DNA of 35,965 nucleotides from Chloroflexi bacterium RBG_13_51_18 (GCA_001796495.1 MGMR01000113.1:9233-45197); one strand, 5' to 3'. Shown: positions 22,478 through 30,945, numbered from the stretch's first letter. Numbers and translations: made by a program. The notes: generated by a model not told the origin, from the sequence alone.

Positions 22478-23386
22478 TTGACTTTGAATGGCATTTTTAA
22501 TATTAACAAACCCGCCGGCAAGACTTCCTTCGGCGTAGTCGCCCTGGTAAAACGACTGACCGGCGAACGGCATGCCGGGCATGCCGGCACCCTCGACCCG
22601 GACGCTACCGGTGTTCTGCCGGTCTGCCTGGGACAGGGGACGCGCATTGTAGAATTCCTCATGGACGCCAGAAAAACCTACCGCGCTGAAATCGAACTCG
22701 GTAAAGCTACCGATACCTATGACAGCAGCGGAAAAGTCATTTACCAGGGTGATATTTCAGGTATCGACATCAATAAGGTGGAACAGGCGCTGGCGCTATT
22801 CCGGGGCAACATCGAACAAGTCCCGCCGATGTACAGCGCCCTGAAACACGAAGGCCAGCCGCTTTACCAGCTAGCCAGGGCGGGTATTGCCGTCCAGCGT
22901 AAGAGTCGTATAGTTAAAGTACACCGACTGGAACTGCTTACATGGCAGTCGCCTCTGATCGCCTTAGAGATTGAATGCAGCAAAGGAACTTATATACGGT
23001 CGATAGCTCATGACCTAGGGGAGGCGCTGGGGTGCGGGGCCTATCTCAAAGGCCTGGTGCGCACCCGCTACGGCATTTTCGACGTTAAAGAAGCCATCTC
23101 CCTATTGCAGCTGGAAGAAGCCTGTAAAAAAGGTAACTGGCAGCGGTATCTCTACCCCATCGATAGCGTTCTTGAAGATTTCACTAAAATAGTACTTAAT
23201 GAAGCCGGCGAGCAGGCAATGAGAACCGGCAGTCTTTTAAGCCCGGAACACGTTGAAACCCAGGATGTTAAAGAAAATCCGTATCAAAGATATAGCCGCG
23301 CCTATTCCCAGGACGGGCGTTTTCTGGGTATGCTCCAGCCTGTCCCCGATAGAGAAGCATGGCAGCCGAAGAAGGTCTTCATATAA
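22478..23386 (+). CDS. truB: tRNA pseudouridine(55) synthase TruB
   Basis: The 302-residue enzyme converts U55 of tRNA to pseudouridine in the T-loop. Motif I is INKPAGKTSFGVVALVKRL; the catalytic aspartate lies in HAGTLDPDATGVLPVCLGQGTR, and KTYRAEIELGKATDTYD and CSKGTYIRSIAHDLGEALG follow. The C-terminal region (about 235-302) is PUA-like. The start TTG at 22478 has AGGA seven bases upstream; a second in-frame TTG lies at 22484. It ends the nusA operon. Confidence 0.96.
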   Translation: MTLNGIFNINKPAGKTSFGVVALVKRLTGERHAGHAGTLDPDATGVLPVCLGQGTRIVEFLMDARKTYRAEIELGKATDTYDSSGKVIYQGDISGIDINKVEQALALFRGNIEQVPPMYSALKHEGQPLYQLARAGIAVQRKSRIVKVHRLELLTWQSPLIALEIECSKGTYIRSIAHDLGEALGCGAYLKGLVRTRYGIFDVKEAISLLQLEEACKKGNWQRYLYPIDSVLEDFTKIVLNEAGEQAMRTGSLLSPEHVETQDVKENPYQRYSRAYSQDGRFLGMLQPVPDREAWQPKKVFI

Positions 23387-23450
23387 AACACGCAGTATAC
23401 TCTCAATGGTTTGGAACATAATATTTATGTCAGCAAATAATGCTACAATC

Positions 23451-23480
23451 TTGACAGTTTACTCTTAAAGAGAGTATAGT
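23451..23480 (+). promoter_or_regulatory. ino1 promoter with dyad in the spacer
   Basis: A perfect TTGACA (23451-23456), an 18-base spacer and TATAGT (23475-23480) make a strong promoter. The spacer holds ACTCT-TAAAG-AGAGT (23461-23475). A mirrored TATACTCTC lies upstream at 23396-23404, a nine-base inverted match to GAGAGTATA (23470-23478). An AT-rich hairpin (ACATAA/TTATGT, 23416-23430) lies between truB and this promoter. Confidence 0.6.
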
Positions 23481-23562
23481 GCATCGGATACTTATTGTAG
23501 CTTTATTACTGTACGTTTTCTAATGCAATGTCATCTCGAAAGAAAGGGGTAACAATAAAACA

Positions 23563-24687
23563 ATGGGGAAAATAAACGTGGCCATTATCGGCGTGGGCAA
23601 CTGCGCCTCTTCCCTGGTCCAGGGTGTATATTATTATCAAAACGCTAAGGACAATGAAAAAGTACCGGGGCTTATGCACGTTAACCTGGGCGGCTACCAT
23701 ATCTCCGATATCAACTTCGTGGCCGCTTTTGATGTTGATAAGAACAAGGTAGGGAAAGACCTGGCGCAGGCCATCTACGCCAAGCCCAACAACACCTACA
23801 AGTTCTGTGATGTTCCTTTAACCGGCGTTAAAGTTGCCCGCGGTATGACGCATGACGGGCTAGGCAAGTACCTCTCAGAGATAATTCAGAAAGCCCCGCC
23901 CCCCACCGTTGATATAGTCAAGGTTCTTAAGGATACCAAGACGGATGTGGTACTGAACTACCTGCCCGTAGGCAGTGAGATGGCCACCAAGTGGTATGTA
24001 GAGCAGGTGCTGCAGGCCGGCTGCGGCTTCATCAACTGCATCCCGGTTTTCATCGCCAGCCGGAAAGACTGGGCAGCGCGCTTTGCCGACCACGGACTGC
24101 CAGTCATCGGCGACGATATCAAGTCGCAAGTCGGCGCTACCATCGTCCACCGCGTACTTACCAAGCTGTTTGTCGACCGCGGCGTGAAACTGGAAAAGAC
24201 TTACCAGCTTAATTTCGGCGGGAATACCGATTTCCTCAACATGCTGGAAAGAGAGCGCCTCGAGTCCAAGAAAATTTCCAAGACCGGCGCCGTCACTTCC
24301 CAGCTTCCCTATAAGATGGACCCCGATGACATTCATGTCGGCCCCAGCGACTATGTGCCCTTCCTGCAAGACCGCAAGTTCTGCCATATCAGGATGGAAG
24401 GCCGCACCTTCGGGGATGTCCCCCTGTTGGTAGAAACCAAGCTGGAGGTCTGGGATAGCCCCAACTCCGCGGGCGTCGTCATCGATGCCATAAGGTGCTG
24501 CAAGCTCGCTATGGACCGCGGTCTTGAGGGAGCCTTAACCGCGCCGTCCTCCTATTTCATGAAAACACCGCCGGTGCAATACAGCGACTCTGAAGCCCGC
24601 GACAAGGTCGAAGAGTTTATAGCTGCGAAAGCGGCGTCACCCAAAAAGAAACCCGCTAAAAAACGGGGGGCTAAGAAACCGGCATGA
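23563..24687 (+). CDS. ino1: Inositol-3-phosphate synthase
   Basis: The enzyme converts glucose 6-phosphate to inositol 1(3)-phosphate with NAD, the first step of inositol lipid synthesis. The 374-residue protein has the NAD-binding IIGVGNCASSLVQGVYYY and family motifs NYLPVGSEMATKWY, IKSQVGATIVHR and LNFGGNTDFLNML, as in the shorter actinobacterial/archaeal type. The C-terminal 20 residues are a Lys/Ala/Pro-rich tail (SPKKKPAKKRGAKKPA), probably disordered. AAAGGGG lies 13 bases before the ATG, a long spacing. The stop overlaps the glycosyltransferase start as ATGA. Confidence 0.95.
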   Translation: MGKINVAIIGVGNCASSLVQGVYYYQNAKDNEKVPGLMHVNLGGYHISDINFVAAFDVDKNKVGKDLAQAIYAKPNNTYKFCDVPLTGVKVARGMTHDGLGKYLSEIIQKAPPPTVDIVKVLKDTKTDVVLNYLPVGSEMATKWYVEQVLQAGCGFINCIPVFIASRKDWAARFADHGLPVIGDDIKSQVGATIVHRVLTKLFVDRGVKLEKTYQLNFGGNTDFLNMLERERLESKKISKTGAVTSQLPYKMDPDDIHVGPSDYVPFLQDRKFCHIRMEGRTFGDVPLLVETKLEVWDSPNSAGVVIDAIRCCKLAMDRGLEGALTAPSSYFMKTPPVQYSDSEARDKVEEFIAAKAASPKKKPAKKRGAKKPA

Positions 24688-25829
24688 AAATTGCCCTGGT
24701 TTCCCCTTACGACTTCGCTTCACCGGGCGGCGTGGTCAGCCACATATCGTGCCTAGAGCAGCAGTTTACCCGGCTGGGGCACGATGTTAAAATTATCGCC
24801 CCGGCTTCCAAGGCTGTCTATACCAGCGGCGACCGCTTTATCCGTATCGGCACACCGCGTCCTATCCCGGTCAGCGGCTCTGTCGCCCGCATTACCATCT
24901 CCCTCCGACTGGAAAGCCAGATAAAAGAAGTCTTCGAGCGGGAGCAGTTCGATATCTGCCACCTGCATGAGCCTTTGATGCCGACTCTTTGCACGACTAT
25001 ACTGCGACTAAAGAAATCACCGATGGTCGGCACTTTTCATGCCTCCGGGGGCAAACCCTGGTACACCATGTTCTCGCCCATCGCCAAGTGGTACCTTAAC
25101 CGCTGGTTCCGCAAGCTAGACGGGCGCATCGCCGTCTCGGAGGTTGCCCTTTCCTATGTCAATAAATATTTCCCCGCCGATTACGCCATCATCCCCAACG
25201 GCGTGGACACCCTTCATTTCCATGACAAGGTGACACCCTTTGATAATTTTAACGACGGCAAGACGAATATACTCTTCGTAGGCCGACTGGAAAAGCGAAA
25301 GGGATTTGATTACTTGCTGGAAGCATACCGCCTGATAAAATCGGATATCACCGATTGCCGCCTTATACAGGTAGGCCCGGGCGTGCGTTTGCGTAAAAAA
25401 TATGAAAAGTACGTCCGCCAGTACGGGCTGCCGGATGTGAGTTTCCGGGGCTATTCCCCTTACAACGATTTGCCAAGATATTACCAGACCGCGGATATCG
25501 TCTGTTTCCCCGCCACGGGACGGGAAAGCCAAGGCATCGTCCTGCTGGAAGCAATGTCGGTCGGTAAGCCTGTTATCGCTTCAAATATCGACGGCTATAC
25601 CAGCGTCCTTACCGATGGCGTTGAAGGCATTACCGTGCCGCCCAGGGATTCCCGTCAACTGGCCGAAGCTATATCGAGGCTCATCAGGAATAAACATCTA
25701 CGACAGCAGATGGGCAGCCGGGGCATACACAGGGCAAAACAGTTCGATTGGCCGACAATTGCGGCAAAGGTGTTGGATTTATACAGCAACACTTTGAATA
25801 ACATCAAGCAATCCGCCGCAAAAACGTAA
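24684..25829 (+). CDS. GT4 glycosyltransferase, PimA-like (probable phosphatidylinositol mannosyltransferase)
   Basis: The 381-residue GT-B fold enzyme begins MKIALVSPYDFASPGGVVSH, very like PimA. The conserved N-terminal pocket appears as ICHLHEPLMPTL and GTFHASGG, the linker as IPNGVDT and ILFVGRLEKRKGFDYLLEA, and the nucleotide-sugar EX7E-type motif as ESQGIVLLEAMSVGKPVIAS. PimA adds the first mannose to phosphatidylinositol at the cytoplasmic membrane face. Position between ino1 and a CDP-alcohol phosphatidyltransferase supports an inositol-lipid acceptor. The sugar donor cannot be read from sequence; MshA-like inositol glycosylation is an alternative. Confidence 0.85.
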   Translation: MKIALVSPYDFASPGGVVSHISCLEQQFTRLGHDVKIIAPASKAVYTSGDRFIRIGTPRPIPVSGSVARITISLRLESQIKEVFEREQFDICHLHEPLMPTLCTTILRLKKSPMVGTFHASGGKPWYTMFSPIAKWYLNRWFRKLDGRIAVSEVALSYVNKYFPADYAIIPNGVDTLHFHDKVTPFDNFNDGKTNILFVGRLEKRKGFDYLLEAYRLIKSDITDCRLIQVGPGVRLRKKYEKYVRQYGLPDVSFRGYSPYNDLPRYYQTADIVCFPATGRESQGIVLLEAMSVGKPVIASNIDGYTSVLTDGVEGITVPPRDSRQLAEAISRLIRNKHLRQQMGSRGIHRAKQFDWPTIAAKVLDLYSNTLNNIKQSAAKT

Positions 25830-25873
25830 TAAGAGAGCTTAAACCCAACGCAATTTCAGGATATTACCGAATT

Positions 25874-26470
25874 ATGACCAAACTGGATTCATGCCGCAAA
25901 GTCATCGCCGAACGTATCACCGGGCCGATTATCAGCGTGCTTTCCAGAACGCCGCTGACGCCGGATATCGTTACCTGGCTGGGATTCGGCATCACTATCG
26001 CCGCCGGAGCGCTCATTGTCACCGAGCATTTCCTGGCGGCGGGAATTGTGGTGCTGGTGGCCGGACTCTTCGATATGCTGGATGGAGCGCTCGCACGCAC
26101 CACCGGCCGGACGTCACGCTTCGGCGCTATCCTCGATTCCACACTCGACCGTCTTTCGGAAGCCCTGCTATTGATAACCCTGCTGGCGGTATTCGTAAAA
26201 TACGGACAGACAGCTGAAAGCGTACTTGCGGCGGTTGCCCTGGCAGGCTCGCTGATTGTCAGCTATATCCGCGCCAGGATGGAGGGGCTGGGCATAGAAT
26301 GTAAGGCCGGGCTTTTTACCCGACCGGAAAGAGTGATTATTCTATCGCTGGGGCTGCTGTTCAGCGGGTTTGACAACGCCCTGCTCATCGCCCTGGCGGT
26401 CATTACCTTTTTCAGTTGGATTACCGTTATCGAACGCCTAGTTTATGCCTGGTACCAAACGCGATCCTGA
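25874..26470 (+). CDS. CDP-alcohol phosphatidyltransferase (probable phosphatidylinositol(-phosphate) synthase)
   Basis: The 198-residue membrane protein has several transmembrane helices and the family signature DGALAR-x8-GAILDSTLD (D-G-x2-A-R ... G-x3-D-x3-D; metal-binding aspartates present, about 72-93). Family enzymes swap CMP of a CDP-lipid for an alcohol such as inositol phosphate, glycerol phosphate or serine. With ino1 and a PimA-like gene in the same run, inositol phosphate is the best-supported acceptor, but this is inference. The start ATG has a distant AGGA. It ends the inositol-lipid gene run. Confidence 0.87.
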   Translation: MTKLDSCRKVIAERITGPIISVLSRTPLTPDIVTWLGFGITIAAGALIVTEHFLAAGIVVLVAGLFDMLDGALARTTGRTSRFGAILDSTLDRLSEALLLITLLAVFVKYGQTAESVLAAVALAGSLIVSYIRARMEGLGIECKAGLFTRPERVIILSLGLLFSGFDNALLIALAVITFFSWITVIERLVYAWYQTRS

Positions 26471-26510
26471 TATTAAACGCTAATTCCTTCTATTACGATG
26501 AAAAATAAGA

Positions 26511-26539
26511 TAGACAAGGTACGCCCATGATGGTAGAAT
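26511..26539 (+). promoter_or_regulatory. purA promoter
   Basis: TAGACA (26511-26516), a 17-base spacer and TAGAAT (26534-26539) lie 28 bases before the purA ATG. Each hexamer has five of six consensus matches. Confidence 0.6.
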
Positions 26540-26566
26540 GTATGGGTTTTGCTCAAGGAGGTTAAA

Positions 26567-27850
26567 ATGTCGGTTGTTGCTGTTATCGGAGCCCAATGGG
26601 GAGATGAAGGTAAAGGTAAAATTGTTGATATGCTGTCAGAGAAAGCCAGGTACGTGGTACGTTTTTCCGGCGGCGATAATGCCGGCCACACGGTAGTCAA
26701 TCCCCACGGGACATTCAAGCTGCGTCTCACGCCGTCGGGCATTTTTTACAAAGATACCACTTCGATAATCGGCAACGGCGTCGTTATCAATCCCGCCGTG
26801 CTGAACAAGGAAATCGACGACCTTAATTCACGCGGCATAGATACATCACGGCTGCTTATCAGCGACCGAGCCCATCTCATTATGCCCTACCACCTTGCTA
26901 TCGAAGAACTGGAAGAGGAAGCCCTCGGCGACAAAGCAATCGGCACCACGCACAAAGGCATCGGCCCCGCTTTCACGGATAAGGTCGCGCGGACCGGCAT
27001 CAGGGCCGGCGACCTCCTCGATAAGAAGGTATTTAAAGATAAGCTTACTGTGGCGTTGACGAATAAAAATAAAGTCCTTACAAAAATCTATCGCGGGTAT
27101 GCCCTGTCATTTGACAGCATTTACAATCAATACTGCAAATTCGCCGACCGCTGGGCGCCTTTTATCTGCGATACTTCAGTCGTGCTGGCCGAAGCTATCG
27201 CCCGTAACGAACCCGTGCTGCTGGAAGGCGCGCAGGGCGTCCTGCTCGACCCCGATTACGGCACCTATCCATTCGCCACGTCCTCCTCGCCCATGGCCGC
27301 CGGAGCGTGCCTGGGTTCGGGCATAGCCCCCAACAAGCTGACCCACATCCTGGGTGTATTCAAATCTTATCAAACCAGAGTGGGCGCCGGTCCTATGCCT
27401 ACCGAGTTGAACGACGAGACCGGCAATACCATCAGGGAACTGGCGCATGAATACGGCACGGTCAGCGGCCGGGCCCGCCGCTGCGGCTGGTTCGATACCG
27501 TGGCTGCCCGTCTCAGCGCCCGGGTTAACGGCTATAACAGCATCGTTATCACACGACTCGACGTACTGGACACCCTGCCGCGGGTTAAGATATGCACCGG
27601 CTATAAAATAGACGGAAAATCGATCGATAATTTCCCGGCCAGCATCGCCACCCTAGAAAAATGCGAGCCTGTTTATGAAGAGCTACCGGGATGGCAAAAA
27701 TCCACGGCTAAAACCCGCATCTTCAGCGAGCTTCCCAATAGAGCCAAGAAGTATATCACCCGACTGGAAGAACTCACCAGCTGCCCGGTCAGTATGATTT
27801 CCGTGGGCGAAAGGCGGGAAGAAACTATCATCAGGAAGTCGGTCTTTTAA
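26567..27850 (+). CDS. purA: Adenylosuccinate synthetase
   Basis: The enzyme joins aspartate to IMP using GTP, the first step from IMP to AMP. The 427-residue protein has the N-terminal GTP-binding VIGAQWGDEGKGKIVD, the catalytic GDNAGHTVV, the IMP-binding GTTHKGIGPAFTDK, and GAGPMPTEL and SGRARRCGWFD further on. The ATG at 26567 has a perfect AAGGAGG upstream; a longer frame from 26549 would place the ribosome-binding site inside the gene and is rejected. Confidence 0.97.
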   Translation: MSVVAVIGAQWGDEGKGKIVDMLSEKARYVVRFSGGDNAGHTVVNPHGTFKLRLTPSGIFYKDTTSIIGNGVVINPAVLNKEIDDLNSRGIDTSRLLISDRAHLIMPYHLAIEELEEEALGDKAIGTTHKGIGPAFTDKVARTGIRAGDLLDKKVFKDKLTVALTNKNKVLTKIYRGYALSFDSIYNQYCKFADRWAPFICDTSVVLAEAIARNEPVLLEGAQGVLLDPDYGTYPFATSSSPMAAGACLGSGIAPNKLTHILGVFKSYQTRVGAGPMPTELNDETGNTIRELAHEYGTVSGRARRCGWFDTVAARLSARVNGYNSIVITRLDVLDTLPRVKICTGYKIDGKSIDNFPASIATLEKCEPVYEELPGWQKSTAKTRIFSELPNRAKKYITRLEELTSCPVSMISVGERREETIIRKSVF

Positions 27851-27865
27851 CCGGGATTCACGACT

Positions 27866-28312
27866 ATGGCAACCGTGCGATTGGCTAAAGATACGGATAT
27901 CCCCCGCATCCTGGAGCTTTACCGTCAGCTTTCCTTCAATCCTGGCGACTACAAGGCTGCCCCGCTGGAAGAATGCCTGCACGTCTTAAAACAACTGTCT
28001 AAAGTCCCCGGCTATAGCCTTCTGGTGGCGGAAGAAAATGGAAAGGTGGTTGGTACGACGGTACTGGCAATTCTGCCGGGGATGGCGCACGGCACATCGT
28101 CCTTTGCAGTGGTGGAATACGTGGTGGTTGATGAAAAAAGCCGCAGTCAGGGCATCGGCAAGCTTTTAATGGAACACTGCATGAAACTGGCTAAAGAAGC
28201 CGGCTGCTATAAAGTAATGCTCACCAGCGATAAACGGCGGGAACGGGCCCACGAGTTCTACCGGTCTTTAGGCTTCGAGGCATCAGCGTTCGGGTTTAGG
28301 CTTTACTTCTAG
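27866..28312 (+). CDS. GNAT-family N-acetyltransferase
   Basis: The 148-residue single-domain GNAT protein has the acetyl-CoA-binding motif in DEKSRSQGIGKLLMEHCMKLAKEAGCYKV and a C-terminal HEFYRSLGFEASAFGFRLYF typical of the fold. The substrate is unknown. It starts 15 bases after purA and is probably co-transcribed. Its 3' end overlaps the convergent ribbon-helix-helix gene by 30 bases. Confidence 0.87.
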   Translation: MATVRLAKDTDIPRILELYRQLSFNPGDYKAAPLEECLHVLKQLSKVPGYSLLVAEENGKVVGTTVLAILPGMAHGTSSFAVVEYVVVDEKSRSQGIGKLLMEHCMKLAKEAGCYKVMLTSDKRRERAHEFYRSLGFEASAFGFRLYF

Positions 28313-28498
28313 TGCGGGATTCCACATTACTTCCAGTATTGACCGATATTTACGGCTGTCATTTTTCAACGATTCTCTAACAGCACTGTTAACAAGGTCT
28401 GATACCGATTTAGAGACAGCGATAGATTTCAAACGCAGAGCTTTGTGTAAATCGGGGTCAAAATAAATCGTAGTCCGTTTAGCAGTCGTGGTCATCAT
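28283..28498 (-). CDS. Ribbon-helix-helix (Arc/CopG-type) DNA-binding protein
   Basis: The 71-residue protein has an N-terminal ribbon strand (KRTTIYFDPDLHKALR) followed by two helices (KSIAVSKSVSDLVNSAVRESL), the Arc/MetJ/CopG dimeric fold in which paired strands enter the major groove. Such proteins are often antitoxins, but no toxin gene is adjacent: the frame ends inside the acetyltransferase gene. GGAGGT precedes two consecutive ATGs (28498 and 28495); the second has better spacing. Three contiguous 8-bp half-palindromic repeats overlap its promoter (28532-28555), suggesting autorepression. Confidence 0.82.
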   Translation of the reverse strand: MMTTTAKRTTIYFDPDLHKALRLKSIAVSKSVSDLVNSAVRESLKNDSRKYRSILEVMWNPALEVKPKPER

Positions 28499-28519
28499 AA
28501 CACCTCCGTGAATGATGAC

Positions 28520-28548
28520 ATTTTAGCATGATAACGTTATGACGTCAA
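28520..28548 (-). promoter_or_regulatory. Promoter of the ribbon-helix-helix gene
   Basis: On the minus strand TTGACG (28548-28543), a 17-base spacer and TAAAAT (28525-28520). The predicted start leaves a leader of about 15 bases with GGAGG. Confidence 0.6.
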
Positions 28549-28555
28549 AACGTCA
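28532..28555. promoter_or_regulatory. Three tandem 8-bp boxes, probable operator
   Basis: Three adjoining octamers, TAACGTTA (28532-28539), TGACGTCA (28540-28547) and AAACGTCA (28548-28555), share the core ACGT at eight-base spacing; the first two are perfect palindromes. They cover the -35 and part of the spacer of the ribbon-helix-helix promoter. Tandem 8-bp boxes are how MetJ-type ribbon-helix-helix repressors bind. Confidence 0.6.
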
Positions 28556-28636
28556 CCTGAATGAAGACATATTTTTTAATTGATTATTTAGAGGCAGCAA
28601 GATGCCGCTTATATTTTTCGCTTCCCCCACCCTATA

Positions 28637-28647
28637 AATGCTATAAT
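28637..28647 (+). promoter_or_regulatory. Extended -10 promoter of uvrD/pcrA, predicted leaderless
   Basis: TGCTATAAT (28639-28647) is a perfect extended -10. The ATG follows eight bases after the hexamer, so transcription should start at or within two bases of the start codon. No good -35 is seen. Confidence 0.5.
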
Positions 28648-28655
28648 TCAGGTAT

Positions 28656-30824
28656 ATGGATATCCTCGCCGAGCTTAATCCCGCGCAGAAAGAAGCCGTA
28701 GAAGCCATTAACGGGCCGGTGCTGATACTGGCCGGACCCGGCAGCGGCAAGACCCGCGTCATTACCCACCGCGTCGCCTACTTAATCCGGGTGGTAGGCA
28801 TCAACCCACGGCACATCATGGCGGTCACCTTCACCAATAAAGCCGCCCGGGAGATGGAGGAGCGACTCCTCAAGCTGGTAAGCGCGTCGGTGAAGGACCT
28901 GACACTGGGCACGTTTCACGCCATCTGCGCCCGCATCTTGAGGCAAGACGGCAGGGCCATCGGCGTCGACAATAATTTCGTGATTTACGACGACGACGAC
29001 CAGATAAGCCTGATCAAGCGCAGTCTGCAGGATTTAACCCTCGACCCCAAGCAGTTCGCCCCAAGAGCTTTGCAGTCGGTCATCTCCAGCGCCAAGAGCC
29101 AGATGCAGTCGCCTTCCGATCTGCACGGCAAGAGTTACTTCGACGAGGTAACAAAGCGCGTCTACGAGCGCTACCAGCAGCTATTAGCCGACAGCTCGGC
29201 GCTGGACTTCGACGACCTATTATTAAAGACGGTGATGCTTTTCCAGCAAAAAAAGGACATTTTAAAAAAGTATCAGGAGCGCTACATGCACATCCAGGTG
29301 GACGAGTTCCAGGACACCAACCTGGTGCAATACGAGCTGGTGAAGCAGCTGGCCGGGAAATACCGCAACATCTGTGTGGTCGGCGACCCCGACCAGTCGA
29401 TATATTCCTGGCGGTCGGCGGACATCCGCAATATATTGAACTTCGAGAAGGACTTCCCGGACGCGCGGGTGGTGCTATTGGAACAGAACTACCGCTCTAC
29501 GCAGTTGATTCTCGACGCCGCGACTTACGTTATTTCCGCCAACCGGCAGCGCAAGCCCAAGGAGCTTTGGACGGAGAACGAAAAGGGCCTGCCCCCGGCC
29601 GTTATCGAGACCTACTCCGCCGAAGAAGAAGCCCAGTGGGTCGTTAATGAAATCGATAACCTGATGCGGGGCGGGGAATTGAAGGCGGGCGACTGCGCGG
29701 TAATGTACCGCACCAATGCACAGTCGAGAGTGCTGGAAGAGGCCTTTATCCGCTACGGGATGCCCTACAAGCTGGTAGCGGGCACCCGATTCTACGAGCG
29801 GCGCGAGGTCAAGGACATCATCGCCTACCTGCGACTAATTCAGAACCCGTACGATTCGGTCAGCTTGCGGCGCGTCATCAACGTCCCCCAGCGCGGCATC
29901 GGCGAGCGCAGCCTGGACGAGCTCAACCGCTGGTCACAGGCGCAGGGCGTCAACGAGTACAAGGCCCTGCAGCTGATGGCCGATTCGAAGGAAAGCAGCG
30001 CGGAACTCCCCTTCAGCGCGCGGACGGTCAAGGTGCTGGCCGGTTTCGCGGTAATGATAGAAAGCTTTATCGAGAAGAGCCATGAGCTCGACGTGATGAA
30101 GCTCTTCGACCTGGCGGTCGATAAATCGGGCTACAAGCAGTACATCACGGGACTGGTCGACGGCGAGGAGCGGTGGGAGAACATCCTGGAATTGCGCGGC
30201 GTGGCGCAGGACTATAAAGACCTGCCGTACGGGGAAGGACTGACGGCCTTCCTCGAAGGCGTGGCGCTGGTATCGGACGTCGACGACCTCAATGAAAAGG
30301 TGGATACGGTCACCCTGATTACCCTCCACCAGGCCAAGGGACTGGAATTTCCGGTGGTGTTCATCGTCGGCATGGAGGAGGGCATCCTGCCGCATTATAA
30401 AAGCATCGACGACCCCGCCCAGCTGGAGGAGGAGCGACGATTGTGCTACGTGGGCATCACGCGGGCGAAGCAGAAGGTGTACCTGGTGCGGGCGTTCCGG
30501 CGTCACCTGATGGGCTCCATCGCGGTGAACAAGCCATCGCGCTTTCTGCTGGACATTCCTGCCGACCTTATAGCAAGGGGCGGCGACCGTAAGCGCGAAG
30601 ACGAATGGTCGGCGGCCGGCATCGACGCGACGGAAAAAGCCATCAAGCCTAATGAAGACCTCCCCGTGTTCAAAGCCGGCGACCACGTTAAGCACGACCA
30701 GTTCGGGGAGGGGGTGGTGGTGAACTACCACAAGGTCAGGAACGACGCCGAGGTGGTGGTGGCTTTCGACGGGGAAGGGGTAAAGCGGTTTTTATTGAGC
30801 TTTGCGAATATTGAGAAGGTCTGA
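28656..30824 (+). CDS. UvrD/PcrA-type superfamily 1A DNA helicase
   Basis: The 722-residue 3'-5' helicase acts in nucleotide-excision repair, mismatch repair and removal of RecA or stalled polymerase. It begins with the Q motif LNPAQKEAV and Walker A LAGPGSGKTRVI. Motif II is VDEFQDTN, with GDPDQSIYSWRSADIRN, VLLEQNYRST, TLHQAKGLEFPVVF and YVGITRAKQKVYL further on. The C-terminal 55 residues form a PcrA/UvrD Tudor-like domain (AGDHVKHDQFGEGVVV) that contacts RNA polymerase in some species. No Shine-Dalgarno is evident; the transcript may be leaderless. uvrD and pcrA cannot be separated by sequence alone. Confidence 0.95.
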   Translation: MDILAELNPAQKEAVEAINGPVLILAGPGSGKTRVITHRVAYLIRVVGINPRHIMAVTFTNKAAREMEERLLKLVSASVKDLTLGTFHAICARILRQDGRAIGVDNNFVIYDDDDQISLIKRSLQDLTLDPKQFAPRALQSVISSAKSQMQSPSDLHGKSYFDEVTKRVYERYQQLLADSSALDFDDLLLKTVMLFQQKKDILKKYQERYMHIQVDEFQDTNLVQYELVKQLAGKYRNICVVGDPDQSIYSWRSADIRNILNFEKDFPDARVVLLEQNYRSTQLILDAATYVISANRQRKPKELWTENEKGLPPAVIETYSAEEEAQWVVNEIDNLMRGGELKAGDCAVMYRTNAQSRVLEEAFIRYGMPYKLVAGTRFYERREVKDIIAYLRLIQNPYDSVSLRRVINVPQRGIGERSLDELNRWSQAQGVNEYKALQLMADSKESSAELPFSARTVKVLAGFAVMIESFIEKSHELDVMKLFDLAVDKSGYKQYITGLVDGEERWENILELRGVAQDYKDLPYGEGLTAFLEGVALVSDVDDLNEKVDTVTLITLHQAKGLEFPVVFIVGMEEGILPHYKSIDDPAQLEEERRLCYVGITRAKQKVYLVRAFRRHLMGSIAVNKPSRFLLDIPADLIARGGDRKREDEWSAAGIDATEKAIKPNEDLPVFKAGDHVKHDQFGEGVVVNYHKVRNDAEVVVAFDGEGVKRFLLSFANIEKV

Positions 30825-30913
30825 AGAATAACCAAGGTACAAGATACAATAACCAACCCCCCCACTCTACATGAATTGTTTTATAAATTTAAAAATTTTT
30901 TTTCTTATGTCTT

Positions 30914-30945
30914 AGCTACAAACCGTAGCTGAATTGTTTTTAATT
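30914..30945 (+). terminator. Possible weak terminator after uvrD
   Basis: AGCTAC (30914-30919) and GTAGCT (30925-30930) form a six-base-pair stem with a five-base loop, followed by a T-rich but interrupted tract. The stem is short and the T-run imperfect. Confidence 0.3.

Noticed and set aside
28283..28498. Toxin-antitoxin module
   Set aside because: Only the ribbon-helix-helix protein is present; no toxin-like frame lies next to it on either side.
29934..30731. Long antisense open frame (265 codons) opposite uvrD/pcrA
   Set aside because: Rich in His, Arg and Val with no recognisable motifs; it results from the high-GC codon use of the helicase gene.
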